This document shows, piece after piece, positions 9,825-18,864 of a stretch of 64,000 nt of DNA. The notes beneath the pieces were generated by a model. It made no database searches. It was not told the origin of the DNA and worked only from the letters and a program-made list of their open reading frames with translations. Where the stretch lies: contig DAHVLJ010000020.1 in NCBI GenBank assembly GCA_027320425.1, forward strand, positions 41,588 to 105,587. Reading direction: 5' to 3'. This DNA is from Nitrososphaerota archaeon (GTDB lineage: Archaea > Thermoproteota > Nitrososphaeria > Nitrososphaerales > Gagatemarchaeaceae). The first letter of the stretch is position 1. Each line of letters begins with the position of its first letter. The position numbers were made by a program, and so were the translations under genes.

Positions 9825-11226
9825 GCTCCTGAAGTTCATCATCAGGACAAGATTCTCCAGGCCACTGTTGATACTGCTCTCGATACTCGTAGCCTACGAG
9901 GTCGTGATTTCGGCCATCGTCCCACCACAGAGCGAGAGCTTCCTCCTGAGCTACTACGGGACGGGCATCGTAGCGCTCCTCCTCGCGATGGCCCTCGCTA
10001 CGGGTGGAGTGATGGTGCTGAAATCCGACCGGGACTACCTTTTCACTCTCCCACTGAGCACCAGAGATCTCTCGATCTCCATATTCTTCTCCCAGTTCAT
10101 CGCATTTGGGATCACTATACTGTTCATGTTCGTCTACCTGTCGCAGTCCCTTGCCTCTGCTTTCCTGATAGCTGATCTGGTGTCTCTCGCGCTGACGTTC
10201 ACTTCGCTCGGAATAATCGCCACGTCACTGTCAACCAGGGTGCGGACCGCCCTAGCGGCAGCCATGGCAATCTGGACGTTGTCAGGCATCGCAGGACTCC
10301 CCATCTCACCAGGGGCCGCGTTCAACGGAAACGTGATTCCAGGGACTGCGACCCTGGTCCTGCTCGGCATCGTGACCACAATCGCCGCTTTCAGAAGCCT
10401 GTCGAGGGTGGAGCTCGACATGATGAAGAACCTCGTGCGGTCTTCCTCATCGGAGATCAAATCGCAGATTAGCTATTCTGGGAAAACCCCGATTGGAGCC
10501 ATATACTCGATGAACCTGTCTACACTGTCACTTGCCGGCAGGATGAACATGGCCGGGACTTCGAGATATGTCTCAAAGCGCGTCAAGACGAGATGGGTCG
10601 TCACAGCCGCAGCCGCGGCAGCGGCGGCATACTTCGCACTCGTGTTCTTCTACGCCGGCCCGCCATCGGCGCACATCACAGGCTCAGACTCCTTGCCTGC
10701 TGCAATCGGGGTGTCAATCGGGCTAGCGTACGTCTCTTTCTTCCTGTCCCAATCCGCGATTACGAACGAGCGGATTTGGCTCTCGCTGACTTCTCTCCCT
10801 CCGAGCACTTACTTCAGGCATCTAATCGCCTCGAGAGTCATTTCGCTCCTCCTGATCCTGACTCCGTTCGTGGTCGCCGACTTCGCGCTCTTCCTCCTGG
10901 GATATGCCGAAGCGTTCGGGGCTCTGATTGTGGCGCTCACGGTGATACCCGGTTCCTATGTCCTCACGATACTATGGGCCGCATACATCGCGCCAATACA
11001 GGTGAAGGGGGACGACCTCACGATGGCTGCCCAGTTCAATCTTCGCCAGCTATCCTCTGCTCTTCCTCTGGCGGCTGTATTCTTGCTCGTCTCTCTTGCG
11101 GCAATTTTTCCGGCGGTCGCTGTGGTCGGTGGCCTCGCGCTCATAGTGATAGCAGGAGTTCTGACCACGAGCAGCAGGTTTTGGGGGACAGTGGTAACGA
11201 AGCTGACCGAAAGCGGATTCGTCTGA
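9814..11226 (+). CDS. ABC-2-type transporter permease
   Basis: Integral membrane protein of 470 residues with about a dozen hydrophobic segments, for example residues 15-35, 45-65 and 80-110, and a long series in the C-terminal half. It begins at GTG 9814 inside the end of the ATPase gene, which indicates coupled synthesis. Together the two make a simple exporter, probably with two copies of each or as a half-symmetric unit. Substrate unknown; ABC-2 exporters move drugs, lipids or peptides. No signal for a binding protein is nearby. Confidence 0.85.
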   Translation: MLPRLLKFIIRTRFSRPLLILLSILVAYEVVISAIVPPQSESFLLSYYGTGIVALLLAMALATGGVMVLKSDRDYLFTLPLSTRDLSISIFFSQFIAFGITILFMFVYLSQSLASAFLIADLVSLALTFTSLGIIATSLSTRVRTALAAAMAIWTLSGIAGLPISPGAAFNGNVIPGTATLVLLGIVTTIAAFRSLSRVELDMMKNLVRSSSSEIKSQISYSGKTPIGAIYSMNLSTLSLAGRMNMAGTSRYVSKRVKTRWVVTAAAAAAAAYFALVFFYAGPPSAHITGSDSLPAAIGVSIGLAYVSFFLSQSAITNERIWLSLTSLPPSTYFRHLIASRVISLLLILTPFVVADFALFLLGYAEAFGALIVALTVIPGSYVLTILWAAYIAPIQVKGDDLTMAAQFNLRQLSSALPLAAVFLLVSLAAIFPAVAVVGGLALIVIAGVLTTSSRFWGTVVTKLTESGFV

Positions 11227-11272
11227 CAGACGGCGCTAGGCTTAAGAACTCTCAAGCCGGTCCGAATCCGTA

Positions 11273-11431
11273 ATGAGCAAGAAAGACAACGCGCCGATGC
11301 CTGCTTCGAGCGCAGGTCTGCTCACCTTCTTCAACGAAGAGACCCAGGGTGTAAAGATCAGGCCAGAGGTCGTTCTCATAGGGTCTGTAGTGCTCATAGC
11401 TGTCTCTATTGTCATCAACATCTTCGCGTGA
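11273..11431 (+). CDS. secG: Preprotein translocase Sec61-beta / SecG subunit
   Basis: Small subunit of the SecYEG translocon, 52 residues. The protein has the archaeal Sec61-beta layout: a short hydrophilic N-terminus with PMPASSAGLLTFF (residues 8-20), an EETQGVKIRPEVV segment, then one transmembrane helix (about residues 33-51) ending right at the stop. The N-terminus faces the cytosol. A GGCTTAAG box at 11239-11246 is centred about 29 nt before the ATG. The 3' end overlaps the start of the DUF2070 gene by 23 bases, suggesting coupled expression of two membrane proteins. Confidence 0.92.
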   Translation: MSKKDNAPMPASSAGLLTFFNEETQGVKIRPEVVLIGSVVLIAVSIVINIFA

Positions 11432-13190
11432 TCAGAGCAACACCTCTGCCACCGAGTCTCTTGCGAGAAGGTACAGACACCTTTTCGTCCTTCCTTCTGC
11501 TTCCAGGCTACTGATTTACGGGGGCCTGGCGGCGCTCGCCATCGCTCTCGTCTCAAGGGGTACGGCAGGGCTACCATCATTCATCCTCGCGTACGCCGTA
11601 TTCGTTCTGGCGTCGACCGCAATCGCAAGTGCCCTCCGAATTGCCGATGGGAGGACCATAGCCAACGTCCGTCGTGTCTCGGCGCTGCTTTTGGGAGGCG
11701 AGATTCTGTGGCTGGTATTCGGTGCCATAGGGGTAGCATACGCGCGGTTCGTCGGATCCTCGGCGCCGGTCACCAACGCCTTGGTCTTCGGGGCGTTCAT
11801 ATGCGCGGGGTTCGAGTTTCTGATAATCTATGGCGCTTTCACGAAGAACTCAATCCTGTCTCTCGCGCTTTCCGCGCTCTTTCCAGCCGTCGTTCTGTAC
11901 CTCATAAGGTACGATGAAATAGCCAGCCGACCCGACTTCATTCCGTTCCTTTCGGGGGCGGCCGCCTTCGCTGTCATCGCTGCGTTTCCGCACTTCCTGC
12001 GAAGAGGGAGGACTAGCCGCGGTTACGACTCGCTCACCTTGTTCCAGGCCTTCATGAAGACTTGGACTGCAGGATACGCCGACGAACTGGAAACGATAAT
12101 TGCCGACCACTCTGAGAAAGCAACAGTAGCCACCAAAGTGTTCCGTTTCAGGTCAGCATCTGGGGACATCTTTCTCGTCCTGCCGGGGGTCCATCCGGGA
12201 CCGTTCCACCCTGTGGGGAGCTACGACCTGCCAGGGGTAGTGGCCAGGGAGCTCAAAGACATGGGCCCTGTCTTGACGATGCACAAGCCGGGCGGGCACG
12301 AGCACAACCTCGCCACAAGGGCAGACACACTAGAGTACGCAGGAGAGGTCAAACGCTTGGCCAAATCGATCACCTCAAAACCAGGGTCTGCTTTGCTCAA
12401 GGGCCCGCTGTCAGCGCAGATCGGCAAGGCGAAAGCGGGCGCGGTTTCTTTCTCCAACGATGCAATTCTTACGGTTTCATTCGCCCCATTGGGGTCAGAT
12501 GACTTGGACACCAAGGTCGAAACCGATTTGGCGCGGACCGCGGCGGAAGCAGGGCTGGATCTTTCAGTGGTAGACGCGCACAATTCCATCGACCATGTGT
12601 TGGAGACCCCAGTCACCGACGACCCCGGGTGGATGGCCCTCTTTGCAGAGCTGAAAGCCGCGCCCACGCGACAATTTGACGTCGCATATGCTCACTCGAG
12701 CGAACTCGGTTTCAAAGGAGGTAGAGACATCACCGAAAATGGGATTGGCATGCTCATGATCAGATCTGGGGAGGTGAAGTCGGTGCTTATCCTAGCTGAC
12801 GCGAACAATTCGGTCCCGTCGCTCCGGGACGAGGTGACCAGAGCCCTCGCTTCGGCCGGCTACGAGTTGCTGGAACTCTGCACTTCAGACAGCCATAATC
12901 TCGCGGCGCGGGGGGCTACCGTGGAAAGAGGGTACGAGGCTCTTGGAGAGGCGACGCCTACAGCTTCCATAGCCGACCTAGCAGTGAACCTTGCCAAGAT
13001 GGCGGAGCCGCGCCTCTCCCGTGCAGATTTGGGGGTGGCCCATTCGAAGGCAGAAGTGAGGGTATTCGGCTCCAAGGCGTTGAACGAGTTCGCGGTCATG
13101 ACACAGGACAGCTCTGCCTTCGCCCGACGCTATCTGCGGTTCGCTTCCACGGCCGTGGGCGTGCTCTTTCTGCTGTCCGCAGTACTCTAG
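11409..13190 (+). CDS. DUF2070 family membrane protein
   Basis: Archaea-specific membrane protein of unknown function, 593 residues. The N-terminal 190 residues contain about six or seven hydrophobic helices, followed by a large soluble domain with the family motifs HPGPFHPVGSYDLP and GGHEHNLAT, and a final hydrophobic helix at the C-terminus. The start is TTG at 11409; no ATG or GTG lies nearby in frame. It overlaps the secG gene, and thymidylate kinase follows. The histidine-rich motifs look like a metal-dependent site, which is inference. Confidence 0.88.
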   Translation: MSSTSSRDQSNTSATESLARRYRHLFVLPSASRLLIYGGLAALAIALVSRGTAGLPSFILAYAVFVLASTAIASALRIADGRTIANVRRVSALLLGGEILWLVFGAIGVAYARFVGSSAPVTNALVFGAFICAGFEFLIIYGAFTKNSILSLALSALFPAVVLYLIRYDEIASRPDFIPFLSGAAAFAVIAAFPHFLRRGRTSRGYDSLTLFQAFMKTWTAGYADELETIIADHSEKATVATKVFRFRSASGDIFLVLPGVHPGPFHPVGSYDLPGVVARELKDMGPVLTMHKPGGHEHNLATRADTLEYAGEVKRLAKSITSKPGSALLKGPLSAQIGKAKAGAVSFSNDAILTVSFAPLGSDDLDTKVETDLARTAAEAGLDLSVVDAHNSIDHVLETPVTDDPGWMALFAELKAAPTRQFDVAYAHSSELGFKGGRDITENGIGMLMIRSGEVKSVLILADANNSVPSLRDEVTRALASAGYELLELCTSDSHNLAARGATVERGYEALGEATPTASIADLAVNLAKMAEPRLSRADLGVAHSKAEVRVFGSKALNEFAVMTQDSSAFARRYLRFASTAVGVLFLLSAVL

Positions 13191-13227
13191 GAGAACGGAT
13201 TTAGGCGCTATGTCTTCGAGCTCTAAC

Positions 13228-13839
13228 ATGGCGCGTCCTCGGGGATTATTCATCGCAATCGAAGGCGTGGATGCGGTAGGCAAGAGGACCCAGACTTCTC
13301 TGCTGAGGGATTGGCTGCGCGAAAACGCCAAGTCGACCTACGCGCTTTCATTTCCCGCCTACGAGACCGCCATCGGGAAAGAGATCAGACGGTTCCTGGA
13401 TGGGAGAGTGGAATACCCTCCCCAGGTCAGAGCGATGCTCTACGCCGCAAACAGGTGGGAAAAGAAACCCGAGCTTGATGAGGCCATTGCAAACACGGAC
13501 GTCCTGATTGTCGACAGATATTCCGGCTCCAACTTCGCCTACGGCGTTTCTGGGGGCCTGAAGCTCGACTGGTTGACGAGCCTTGAGGATGGGCTTCCTA
13601 TGCCGGACCTGACCATGCTCTTGGACGCTCCCCTCGCAAAGCTCGTTCCAAGGAGAGGGACCAAAGATTCCTACGAAAGGAACACAAACCTACAGGAGCG
13701 GGCGCGGGAGGCGTACTTGGAGCTGGCAGCGAAGTTCGGTTGGACAGTAGTCGACGCGAACAGAGGCGTCCAGGAGATCGCGGGGACAGTCAGATCCGCG
13801 GTCACGAACGCCTTCGGCGTGAGCGGCCGAACCATTTAA
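13228..13839 (+). CDS. tmk: Thymidylate kinase
   Basis: Phosphorylates dTMP to dTDP for DNA synthesis. The P-loop is EGVDAVGKRTQ (residues 12-22 from this start), an Arg replacing the usual Ser of GKST. The DRYxxSNxAYG motif binds the substrate. An ATG at 13210 adds six residues, but the box GATTTAGG at 13198-13205 is centred about 27 nt before 13228 and would be too close to 13210, so the shorter form (203 residues, MARPRGLFIAIEG) is preferred. It lies between DUF2070 and the HD hydrolase; the latter may also act on nucleotides. Confidence 0.92.
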   Translation: MARPRGLFIAIEGVDAVGKRTQTSLLRDWLRENAKSTYALSFPAYETAIGKEIRRFLDGRVEYPPQVRAMLYAANRWEKKPELDEAIANTDVLIVDRYSGSNFAYGVSGGLKLDWLTSLEDGLPMPDLTMLLDAPLAKLVPRRGTKDSYERNTNLQERAREAYLELAAKFGWTVVDANRGVQEIAGTVRSAVTNAFGVSGRTI

Positions 13840-13865
13840 GACTCCAAGGCCATTTTTCAGGCCGG

Positions 13866-15149
13866 TTGAAGCTCAAACCGGTGGGCGAAATCAGGGACCC
13901 GGTCCACGGGTACATCCAGTTGACCGATGTCGAGAAACAGCTTATCGATTCCCCGTTCGTCCAGAGACTGAGGAAGATACACCAGCTTGCCGGTTCGTAC
14001 TTGGTGTATCCGGGTGCCACGCACACGAGGTTCGAGCACGTCATCGGGACAATGCACGTAGCTGGCCTCACGGCCGAGGCGCTGGCTCAAGGAGCCGAGA
14101 TGGACCCTGAGCTTGTGCAGGAAGTGAGACTGGCAGCACTGTTACACGACGTAGGGCATGGTCCGTTCTCACACATGTACGAAGACGTGTTGAAGGGAAA
14201 ATCACATGAGGAAATCTCGCAGCGGGTGATACGCGAGACCTCGGTCGGGGACATTCTGGACAGCTACGGTTTCTCTCCAAAGAAGATGTCAGAGTTCGCG
14301 GTAGGGAGACAGAGGTCCAGGGCGCCGTTCATGAACGAAATCATCGCAGGGAGTTTGAGCGCAGACATGATGGATTACCTCCCACGCGACTCCTATTTCA
14401 CGGGGGTCGAGTATGGAAAGGTGGACGCGCAGAGAGTGATGAACTCTCTCCACGTAGCGGCTGGGCATCTGGTGATCGACGACGCGGCAGTCTACGCCTA
14501 CGAAGCGCTCCTCCTTGCCCGCTACGAGATGTTCAAAGCAGTCTATTTCCACCGTACAGTCCGCGCCGCGGAGCTCATGCTGGCTCGCTCTATGCAGCTC
14601 GCGGATGGGGTCTTGGGCCTGACCGACCTCAAAGACCTTTCGAGATATCTCGATCTCACGGACGAGCTCGTGATACACAGCCTCGTAACACTGGAACCGT
14701 CGACTCCAGACCTTAGGGAAGCGAGGCGCCTAGCGGTCGATTTCAACGACAGGCGACTTGTGAAGTGCGCATTCGAGAGGGTCGTCCAGAGAAAGGAAGA
14801 GAAGGTCGGTCTGCTCTTCGCAGACGAATCTGCCAGGGAGAAGACCGTGGCTGCCATCGCTGAGGCGTCAGGGGTGGACCGGGGGAAGCTCTACCTCGAC
14901 GTCCCCACAACCCCATCGGTTCCCTATACCTACACCAAAGGGGTGTTGAAGGAAGTGAACCTGCTGAAATTCGAAGGGAACAGGAAGGTGGTGAGGGCTG
15001 TCCCCCTGAGCGAGTTGTCGCTTGTGGGTTCTATCGCTGGGTTCATGGACGTGCTGCGGGTATACACAACGCAGGAGAACAGGCCGGCGGTGGAGAAGGC
15101 CACCTCGAAGCTCTTCAGAGACGACGGTTTCGTCGAAACACTGGTCTGA
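13866..15149 (+). CDS. HD-domain phosphohydrolase (dNTPase/SAMHD1-like)
   Basis: Metal-dependent phosphohydrolase of 427 residues. HD motifs: His58 (TRFEHVIG) and His94-Asp95 (LLHDVGHGPFSH), followed by a conserved MMDYLPRDSYF segment typical of the YdhJ/SAMHD1-related branch. The start is TTG at 13866, supported by an ATTTAAGA box at 13834-13841 about 28 nt upstream. Family members hydrolyse dNTPs or related nucleotides; next to thymidylate kinase, nucleotide pool control is plausible but not proven. Confidence 0.9.
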   Translation: MKLKPVGEIRDPVHGYIQLTDVEKQLIDSPFVQRLRKIHQLAGSYLVYPGATHTRFEHVIGTMHVAGLTAEALAQGAEMDPELVQEVRLAALLHDVGHGPFSHMYEDVLKGKSHEEISQRVIRETSVGDILDSYGFSPKKMSEFAVGRQRSRAPFMNEIIAGSLSADMMDYLPRDSYFTGVEYGKVDAQRVMNSLHVAAGHLVIDDAAVYAYEALLLARYEMFKAVYFHRTVRAAELMLARSMQLADGVLGLTDLKDLSRYLDLTDELVIHSLVTLEPSTPDLREARRLAVDFNDRRLVKCAFERVVQRKEEKVGLLFADESAREKTVAAIAEASGVDRGKLYLDVPTTPSVPYTYTKGVLKEVNLLKFEGNRKVVRAVPLSELSLVGSIAGFMDVLRVYTTQENRPAVEKATSKLFRDDGFVETLV

Positions 15150-15188
15150 TTATGTTGGGCGTAATATACTAGCCACGCCTAAACTTCC

Positions 15189-17063
15189 GTGGAGTTCGGC
15201 GACCGTTTCGCCTACGAGACCTTCCGACCGGGCCAGAGGGAACTGGCAGAGAGGGTCTACAGGGGGTGTACAGAAGGCGGGATACTGATCACCGAGGCGA
15301 TGAGCGGGTTCGGAAAGACCTCCGCCGTGCTCACGGGGGTTCTCTCCGCGGCGGAGGAGGCAGATTACAAGATAGTCTACGCTTGTCGGACAAAACGCCA
15401 GATTAACAGAGTAGTAGAGGAGATCGCAAGGCTCCAGGTAAGACACCCGTTCAAAGCCGCGTCAATGCTTTCGAAATACGACTACTGCCTTCTTAGGCGG
15501 CATAGAGCAATTCCTCCCGAGTCGTTCGGGTGGTACTGCACCTTCAACACAAGCAACAGCCTCTGCTCCTACTTCATGAACGTGCCTCTGACGAAAGCGT
15601 TCGGCCTTCTGGTGCAGAGCACCTTGGAAAAGGCGCCTCGTCATCACGAGCTCATGAGAGGGGCCGAGGCAATACACGTTTGCCCCTACGAAGTGACGCG
15701 ACTAGCAATGGTGCAAGCACGACTTATCGTGGTGCCCTATCAGTACGCCTTTGACCCGAGGGCCATGTCCATGCTCTTTGACAACGGGTCGGTGGAGCGG
15801 AAGCGGGCCATAATCGTCGTAGATGAAGCACACAACCTTCGAGACTTCTACAGGGGGGCGGGCTCTGCTACTTTGTCCCTGGACCAGGTCAGAGGGGCAT
15901 CTCGAGAGGCGAGGGCGTTATTGATGGAAGAAGCCGCAAAATCGCTGTCTGCCTTGGAATCGTCCCTGGAAGAAATCATCACCGCTACCCACGGATGGCG
16001 TCTGGACAAGGGAGCCGTCGTCGAGAAGTTTCGAAGCGACCGAGGCACCGCTTGGCTTCAGAACCTGGCGTTCGAGCTGAGCGCAAGCTCGGGGGCGGCT
16101 TGGGGTTCGGTGATGTTCGAACGCAGGCTCCCCTCTTTGATTCTTCGGGTGGGAGAGTTCCTCTCGAAGCTGTCTTCGTCATCTCCCAGCGTCTTGGTAA
16201 AGTGGGACAACTACCTGGGGCTGGTCGACCCTGACCCCGTCAGGACCACGTCAGACTACCTAGGAGAATTCGGGAGCGCCATCCTTGTCTCCGCCACGGT
16301 GAGCCCATCCTCGGTATTCGCGCGATCCATCGGTCTCGACCCTGCCGAGGTACGGACCTACCAGGCTTCGACGGCTCCCACGGTGTCAGTCAGGACGGCG
16401 GTGGATACGGGGACCTCCACCCGTTACAGATTGAGGACTCCTGAAATGTATTCCAAGATTGCGAACCGGATTGCCGCGGTAATCGGCTCGACCACCTCGG
16501 GGGTGGGTGTGTTCGCGCCGTCATACTCTATGCTTGGTGCAATCTTCGAGATGGTGTCAAAGAGGGTGGGGGGCCGAAACATGGTTTCAGAATCTCCAGG
16601 GCTTTCGAACGACCAGGCGACGGATGTATTCGACTCGTTCAGATCGGCCGACGACTCGGTCCTTTTTGCCGTCCAAGGGGGACGGTTCTCCGAGGGCGAA
16701 GATTTCGAAGGCGGAGCAATGGGCTCTATCGTAGTCGTCGGTCTCGGGCTCCCTCCGCCCACTCCAATGATGCACGCCGAATACGCCTTCCTCAAACGCG
16801 CGGGAAACCAAGACTCTTTCCTAATGCTCTCGCGCCTTCCGGCAATGCGTAAGGCGTTCCAGGCTGCGGGGAGGCACGTGAGAAGTCCTGGAAAGAAAGG
16901 TCTGGTATTCTTCTTGGACGAGCGTTTCGGCTCGTCGACGGCTATAGACCTGATGCCCACATGGCTAAGGAGCGACCTTACCATAGGGGATTTTTCACCA
17001 GGAACCATCGAGGCTTTCAGCCGTGGGTTCTGGGACACCCAAACACCACCTCTCCCTTCCTGA
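15189..17063 (+). CDS. XPD/Rad3-like superfamily 2 helicase
   Basis: 5'-3' DNA helicase related to XPD/Rad3/DinG, 624 residues. Walker A is EAMSGFGKTS (36-45), altered from EAPTGTGKT; the Walker B box is VVDEAHN (DEAH 212-215). Four cysteines, Cys100, Cys117, Cys126 and Cys165 (the last in HVCPYE), are placed like the iron-sulfur ligands of XPD. The C-terminal motor is recognised by LVSATVS and the QGGRFSEGEDF motif. Start is GTG 15189, 24 nt after a GTAATATA box (15161-15168). The 3' end overlaps the convergent RNase H-fold gene by 47 bases. Likely nucleotide excision repair or a related DNA process. Confidence 0.9.
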   Translation: MEFGDRFAYETFRPGQRELAERVYRGCTEGGILITEAMSGFGKTSAVLTGVLSAAEEADYKIVYACRTKRQINRVVEEIARLQVRHPFKAASMLSKYDYCLLRRHRAIPPESFGWYCTFNTSNSLCSYFMNVPLTKAFGLLVQSTLEKAPRHHELMRGAEAIHVCPYEVTRLAMVQARLIVVPYQYAFDPRAMSMLFDNGSVERKRAIIVVDEAHNLRDFYRGAGSATLSLDQVRGASREARALLMEEAAKSLSALESSLEEIITATHGWRLDKGAVVEKFRSDRGTAWLQNLAFELSASSGAAWGSVMFERRLPSLILRVGEFLSKLSSSSPSVLVKWDNYLGLVDPDPVRTTSDYLGEFGSAILVSATVSPSSVFARSIGLDPAEVRTYQASTAPTVSVRTAVDTGTSTRYRLRTPEMYSKIANRIAAVIGSTTSGVGVFAPSYSMLGAIFEMVSKRVGGRNMVSESPGLSNDQATDVFDSFRSADDSVLFAVQGGRFSEGEDFEGGAMGSIVVVGLGLPPPTPMMHAEYAFLKRAGNQDSFLMLSRLPAMRKAFQAAGRHVRSPGKKGLVFFLDERFGSSTAIDLMPTWLRSDLTIGDFSPGTIEAFSRGFWDTQTPPLPS

Positions 17064-17664
17064 AGGCGATCTTGGCGGCAGACACCTCGTCGCGCTGGAT
17101 GCCCTTTATCTTCCAAGTCCGCGCAGAAGTGCCCGATTCGTCCACCAGTTCCACGGTGGCTGTGGGGACAGCCTTCTCAAAACCCTCGATTAGCCTTGCG
17201 GCAAGGCTCTTGTTGCCGTTCCCTACCCTCACCAGCATAGGAGAGCCCGGCATTCCTCGCGCGAACGCCTTCGCCTTCGAACAAACGGCCATCAGCGAGT
17301 CGTAGGTGCCGAAGGCGAGTCTTGTCCTTCCATAGAACACGGCAAGGCCGGTCCTCTTTCCAGGGTCTACACCCACGAGTATGAGGTCCTCTTCCCCTCC
17401 CAGACGGGACACAACCTGACCCTTGAACACCCCGGGATTCTCATCGAGGCACTCCAGTGTCATGGCTCTCTCTCCGAACCGTTCTGACTCGCTCGCCGTC
17501 GTGAGAACGAGGTCGCATTCGCTCACGTCAGACTCTGGCAGCAAGCTCGAAAAAGGGAGCCCTGCCCTCCTCAGCCTCGACACCAGAGAGTAGTACGCCC
17601 GGGCCTTTGAAGTCGCCACGCAGATGCGGCTCAATTTGAAATACGCACACGCAGCACACTCCAC
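17017..17664 (-). CDS. RNase H-fold (RuvC/DUF460-like) archaeal protein
   Basis: Protein of 215 residues. The central segment VGVDPGKRTGLAVFYG matches the first strand and catalytic Asp of the RNase H/RuvC fold, resembling archaeal DUF460-type proteins. The N-terminal half (ATSKARAYYSLVSRLRRAGLPF) looks like a separate small alpha/beta domain. GTG 17664 is the longest start, only two bases from the divergent RecA-like gene, so the true start may lie a few codons inside. A function in nucleic acid processing is inferred from the fold and from the XPD-like and RecA-like neighbours. Confidence 0.65.
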   Translation of the reverse strand: MECAACAYFKLSRICVATSKARAYYSLVSRLRRAGLPFSSLLPESDVSECDLVLTTASESERFGERAMTLECLDENPGVFKGQVVSRLGGEEDLILVGVDPGKRTGLAVFYGRTRLAFGTYDSLMAVCSKAKAFARGMPGSPMLVRVGNGNKSLAARLIEGFEKAVPTATVELVDESGTSARTWKIKGIQRDEVSAAKIAFRKGEVVFGCPRTHG

Positions 17665-17666
17665 TA

Positions 17667-18266
17667 ATGAGTCTTAACGAGGACCGGGCCCGCTCTTTCC
17701 TTGGACCCCTCGAAGGCAAGACTGCCACGTTTCAGTTGGGTGGGAGAGAGGCGAACCTTGCATTTTCACGTACCACGATGCACGTACTCGCGACGGCACG
17801 CACGCCATGCGTCATCTTAGACCTCGACGCGTTCTATTCTTCCAATGCTGACCATATCTTTCGAAGGTTACCTGGAGACCTAGCATCTTTCGAGTTGCGC
17901 GTACCAGCTGCAGGAGCCGACATCGAAGCAGAGTTTTCTTCCTTGTTCGAGGCGGAGCCCAGAGCGATTGTCGTAGATAGCCTGAACACCCTTTATCATC
18001 TGTTCTCCCAAGAAGACGGGCGCTCCAGGGGGCGTAAGGTGCTTTTCGCCCTCGAAGCGCTCTCACAGTTCGCTCGGGCCAACGGCAAGCCAGTGGTGTT
18101 GACCATGTACAGGCGCGAGGGTCTGGTCAAGCAGGGGCGAGGGAGGACTATCGCAACCCTGTCTGATATCGCAGCCTCGGCCAAGACGGACGGCCACGAA
18201 ATTGGTATCGCGACAGAAAAGGGGACAGCCTGGCTCGGGGGATCTGTCTCTATCCGAATCCCTTGA
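17667..18266 (+). CDS. RecA-fold protein without a Walker A motif
   Basis: Protein of 199 residues resembling the core of RadB/KaiC-type RecA proteins. The strands VILDLDAFYSSN (about 49-60) and IVVDSLNTLYHLF (about 99-111, Walker B-like) are followed by GRKVLFALEALSQFA and KPVVLTMYRRE, in the order seen in RadB. The N-terminal region where GxxGxGKT should be reads GREANLAFSRTT, so no P-loop is present. It probably does not hydrolyse ATP and may act as a regulatory or structural paralogue, as with some Rad51 paralogues; that is inference. Overlaps the convergent membrane gene by 17 bases. Confidence 0.6.
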   Translation: MSLNEDRARSFLGPLEGKTATFQLGGREANLAFSRTTMHVLATARTPCVILDLDAFYSSNADHIFRRLPGDLASFELRVPAAGADIEAEFSSLFEAEPRAIVVDSLNTLYHLFSQEDGRSRGRKVLFALEALSQFARANGKPVVLTMYRREGLVKQGRGRTIATLSDIAASAKTDGHEIGIATEKGTAWLGGSVSIRIP

Positions 18267-18657
18267 GAATCGCCATGTCTATTCCTGCGAATATGGCGAC
18301 CACCAGCAGGAGGAGAGCTAGCGCGAGATACAGGTTTACAGTGCGGCTTCGTACCGTCTGTCTCCCACTCAGATACACGAGGTAGACACCTGCGCCACCG
18401 GCGAAGATTACGAACGCGTTGACAATCGCCTCCGGAATCGTCTCGGCTTGGCCGTTGGGATATGGGATGTACGTCTGGTTGGGCGTGGGGTAGACTATGG
18501 CAGTGACGAACCCTGCCATCAAAGCTACCAAGACAAGGACGTACAGGGCTTGGACGAATCCCTCTCGCTTCATGAAAGAACTGAGTAAACCTGCCGCACC
18601 GTCCCGGACGGTCCCTATCGTCCTCCGATACGCCGACTCTAGTGCCTGTCTTATCAT
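18250..18657 (-). CDS. Small membrane protein, three predicted TM helices
   Basis: Protein of 135 residues, family not recognised. Three hydrophobic helices are evident at about residues 37-56, 80-98 and 108-127. A polar loop (NQTYIPYPNGQ) between the first two is predicted extracytoplasmic and includes an NQT sequon. It is the last gene of an operon that begins with topA: its ATG directly abuts the stop of the small zinc protein. Function unknown. Confidence 0.65.
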   Translation of the reverse strand: MIRQALESAYRRTIGTVRDGAAGLLSSFMKREGFVQALYVLVLVALMAGFVTAIVYPTPNQTYIPYPNGQAETIPEAIVNAFVIFAGGAGVYLVYLSGRQTVRSRTVNLYLALALLLLVVAIFAGIDMAILKGFG

Positions 18658-18864
18658 TCAATCACCTTGCAGAAACTCTGCTGTCTCCTTTGCCCACTGG
18701 CCCGTTTGAACGTTGCGTTTAACGTTATCCAGGTATTCGGCCCATCCCATCTCCCCATACGCCTCAACCCACCGAGGGTAAGCGGCCTGTAGCTTCTCTT
18801 TGGCTTCGACGTGGTGCCGGCAGAGTTCACCGGCGGCGTCCCTACCACAGATGAGACACTTCAT
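18658..18864 (-). CDS. Small zinc-finger protein in the topA operon
   Basis: Protein of 68 residues starting at ATG 18864, which overlaps the topA stop codon by four bases (ATGA). The N-terminus has CLICGRDAAGELCRHH, a compact CxxC...CxxH zinc site, followed by a helical tail (EAKEKLQAAYPRWVEAYGEMG) rich in aromatic residues. Such treble-clef-like proteins often bind nucleic acid or protein partners. Coupling to topA suggests a related role, which is inference. Confidence 0.72.
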   Translation of the reverse strand: MKCLICGRDAAGELCRHHVEAKEKLQAAYPRWVEAYGEMGWAEYLDNVKRNVQTGQWAKETAEFLQGD

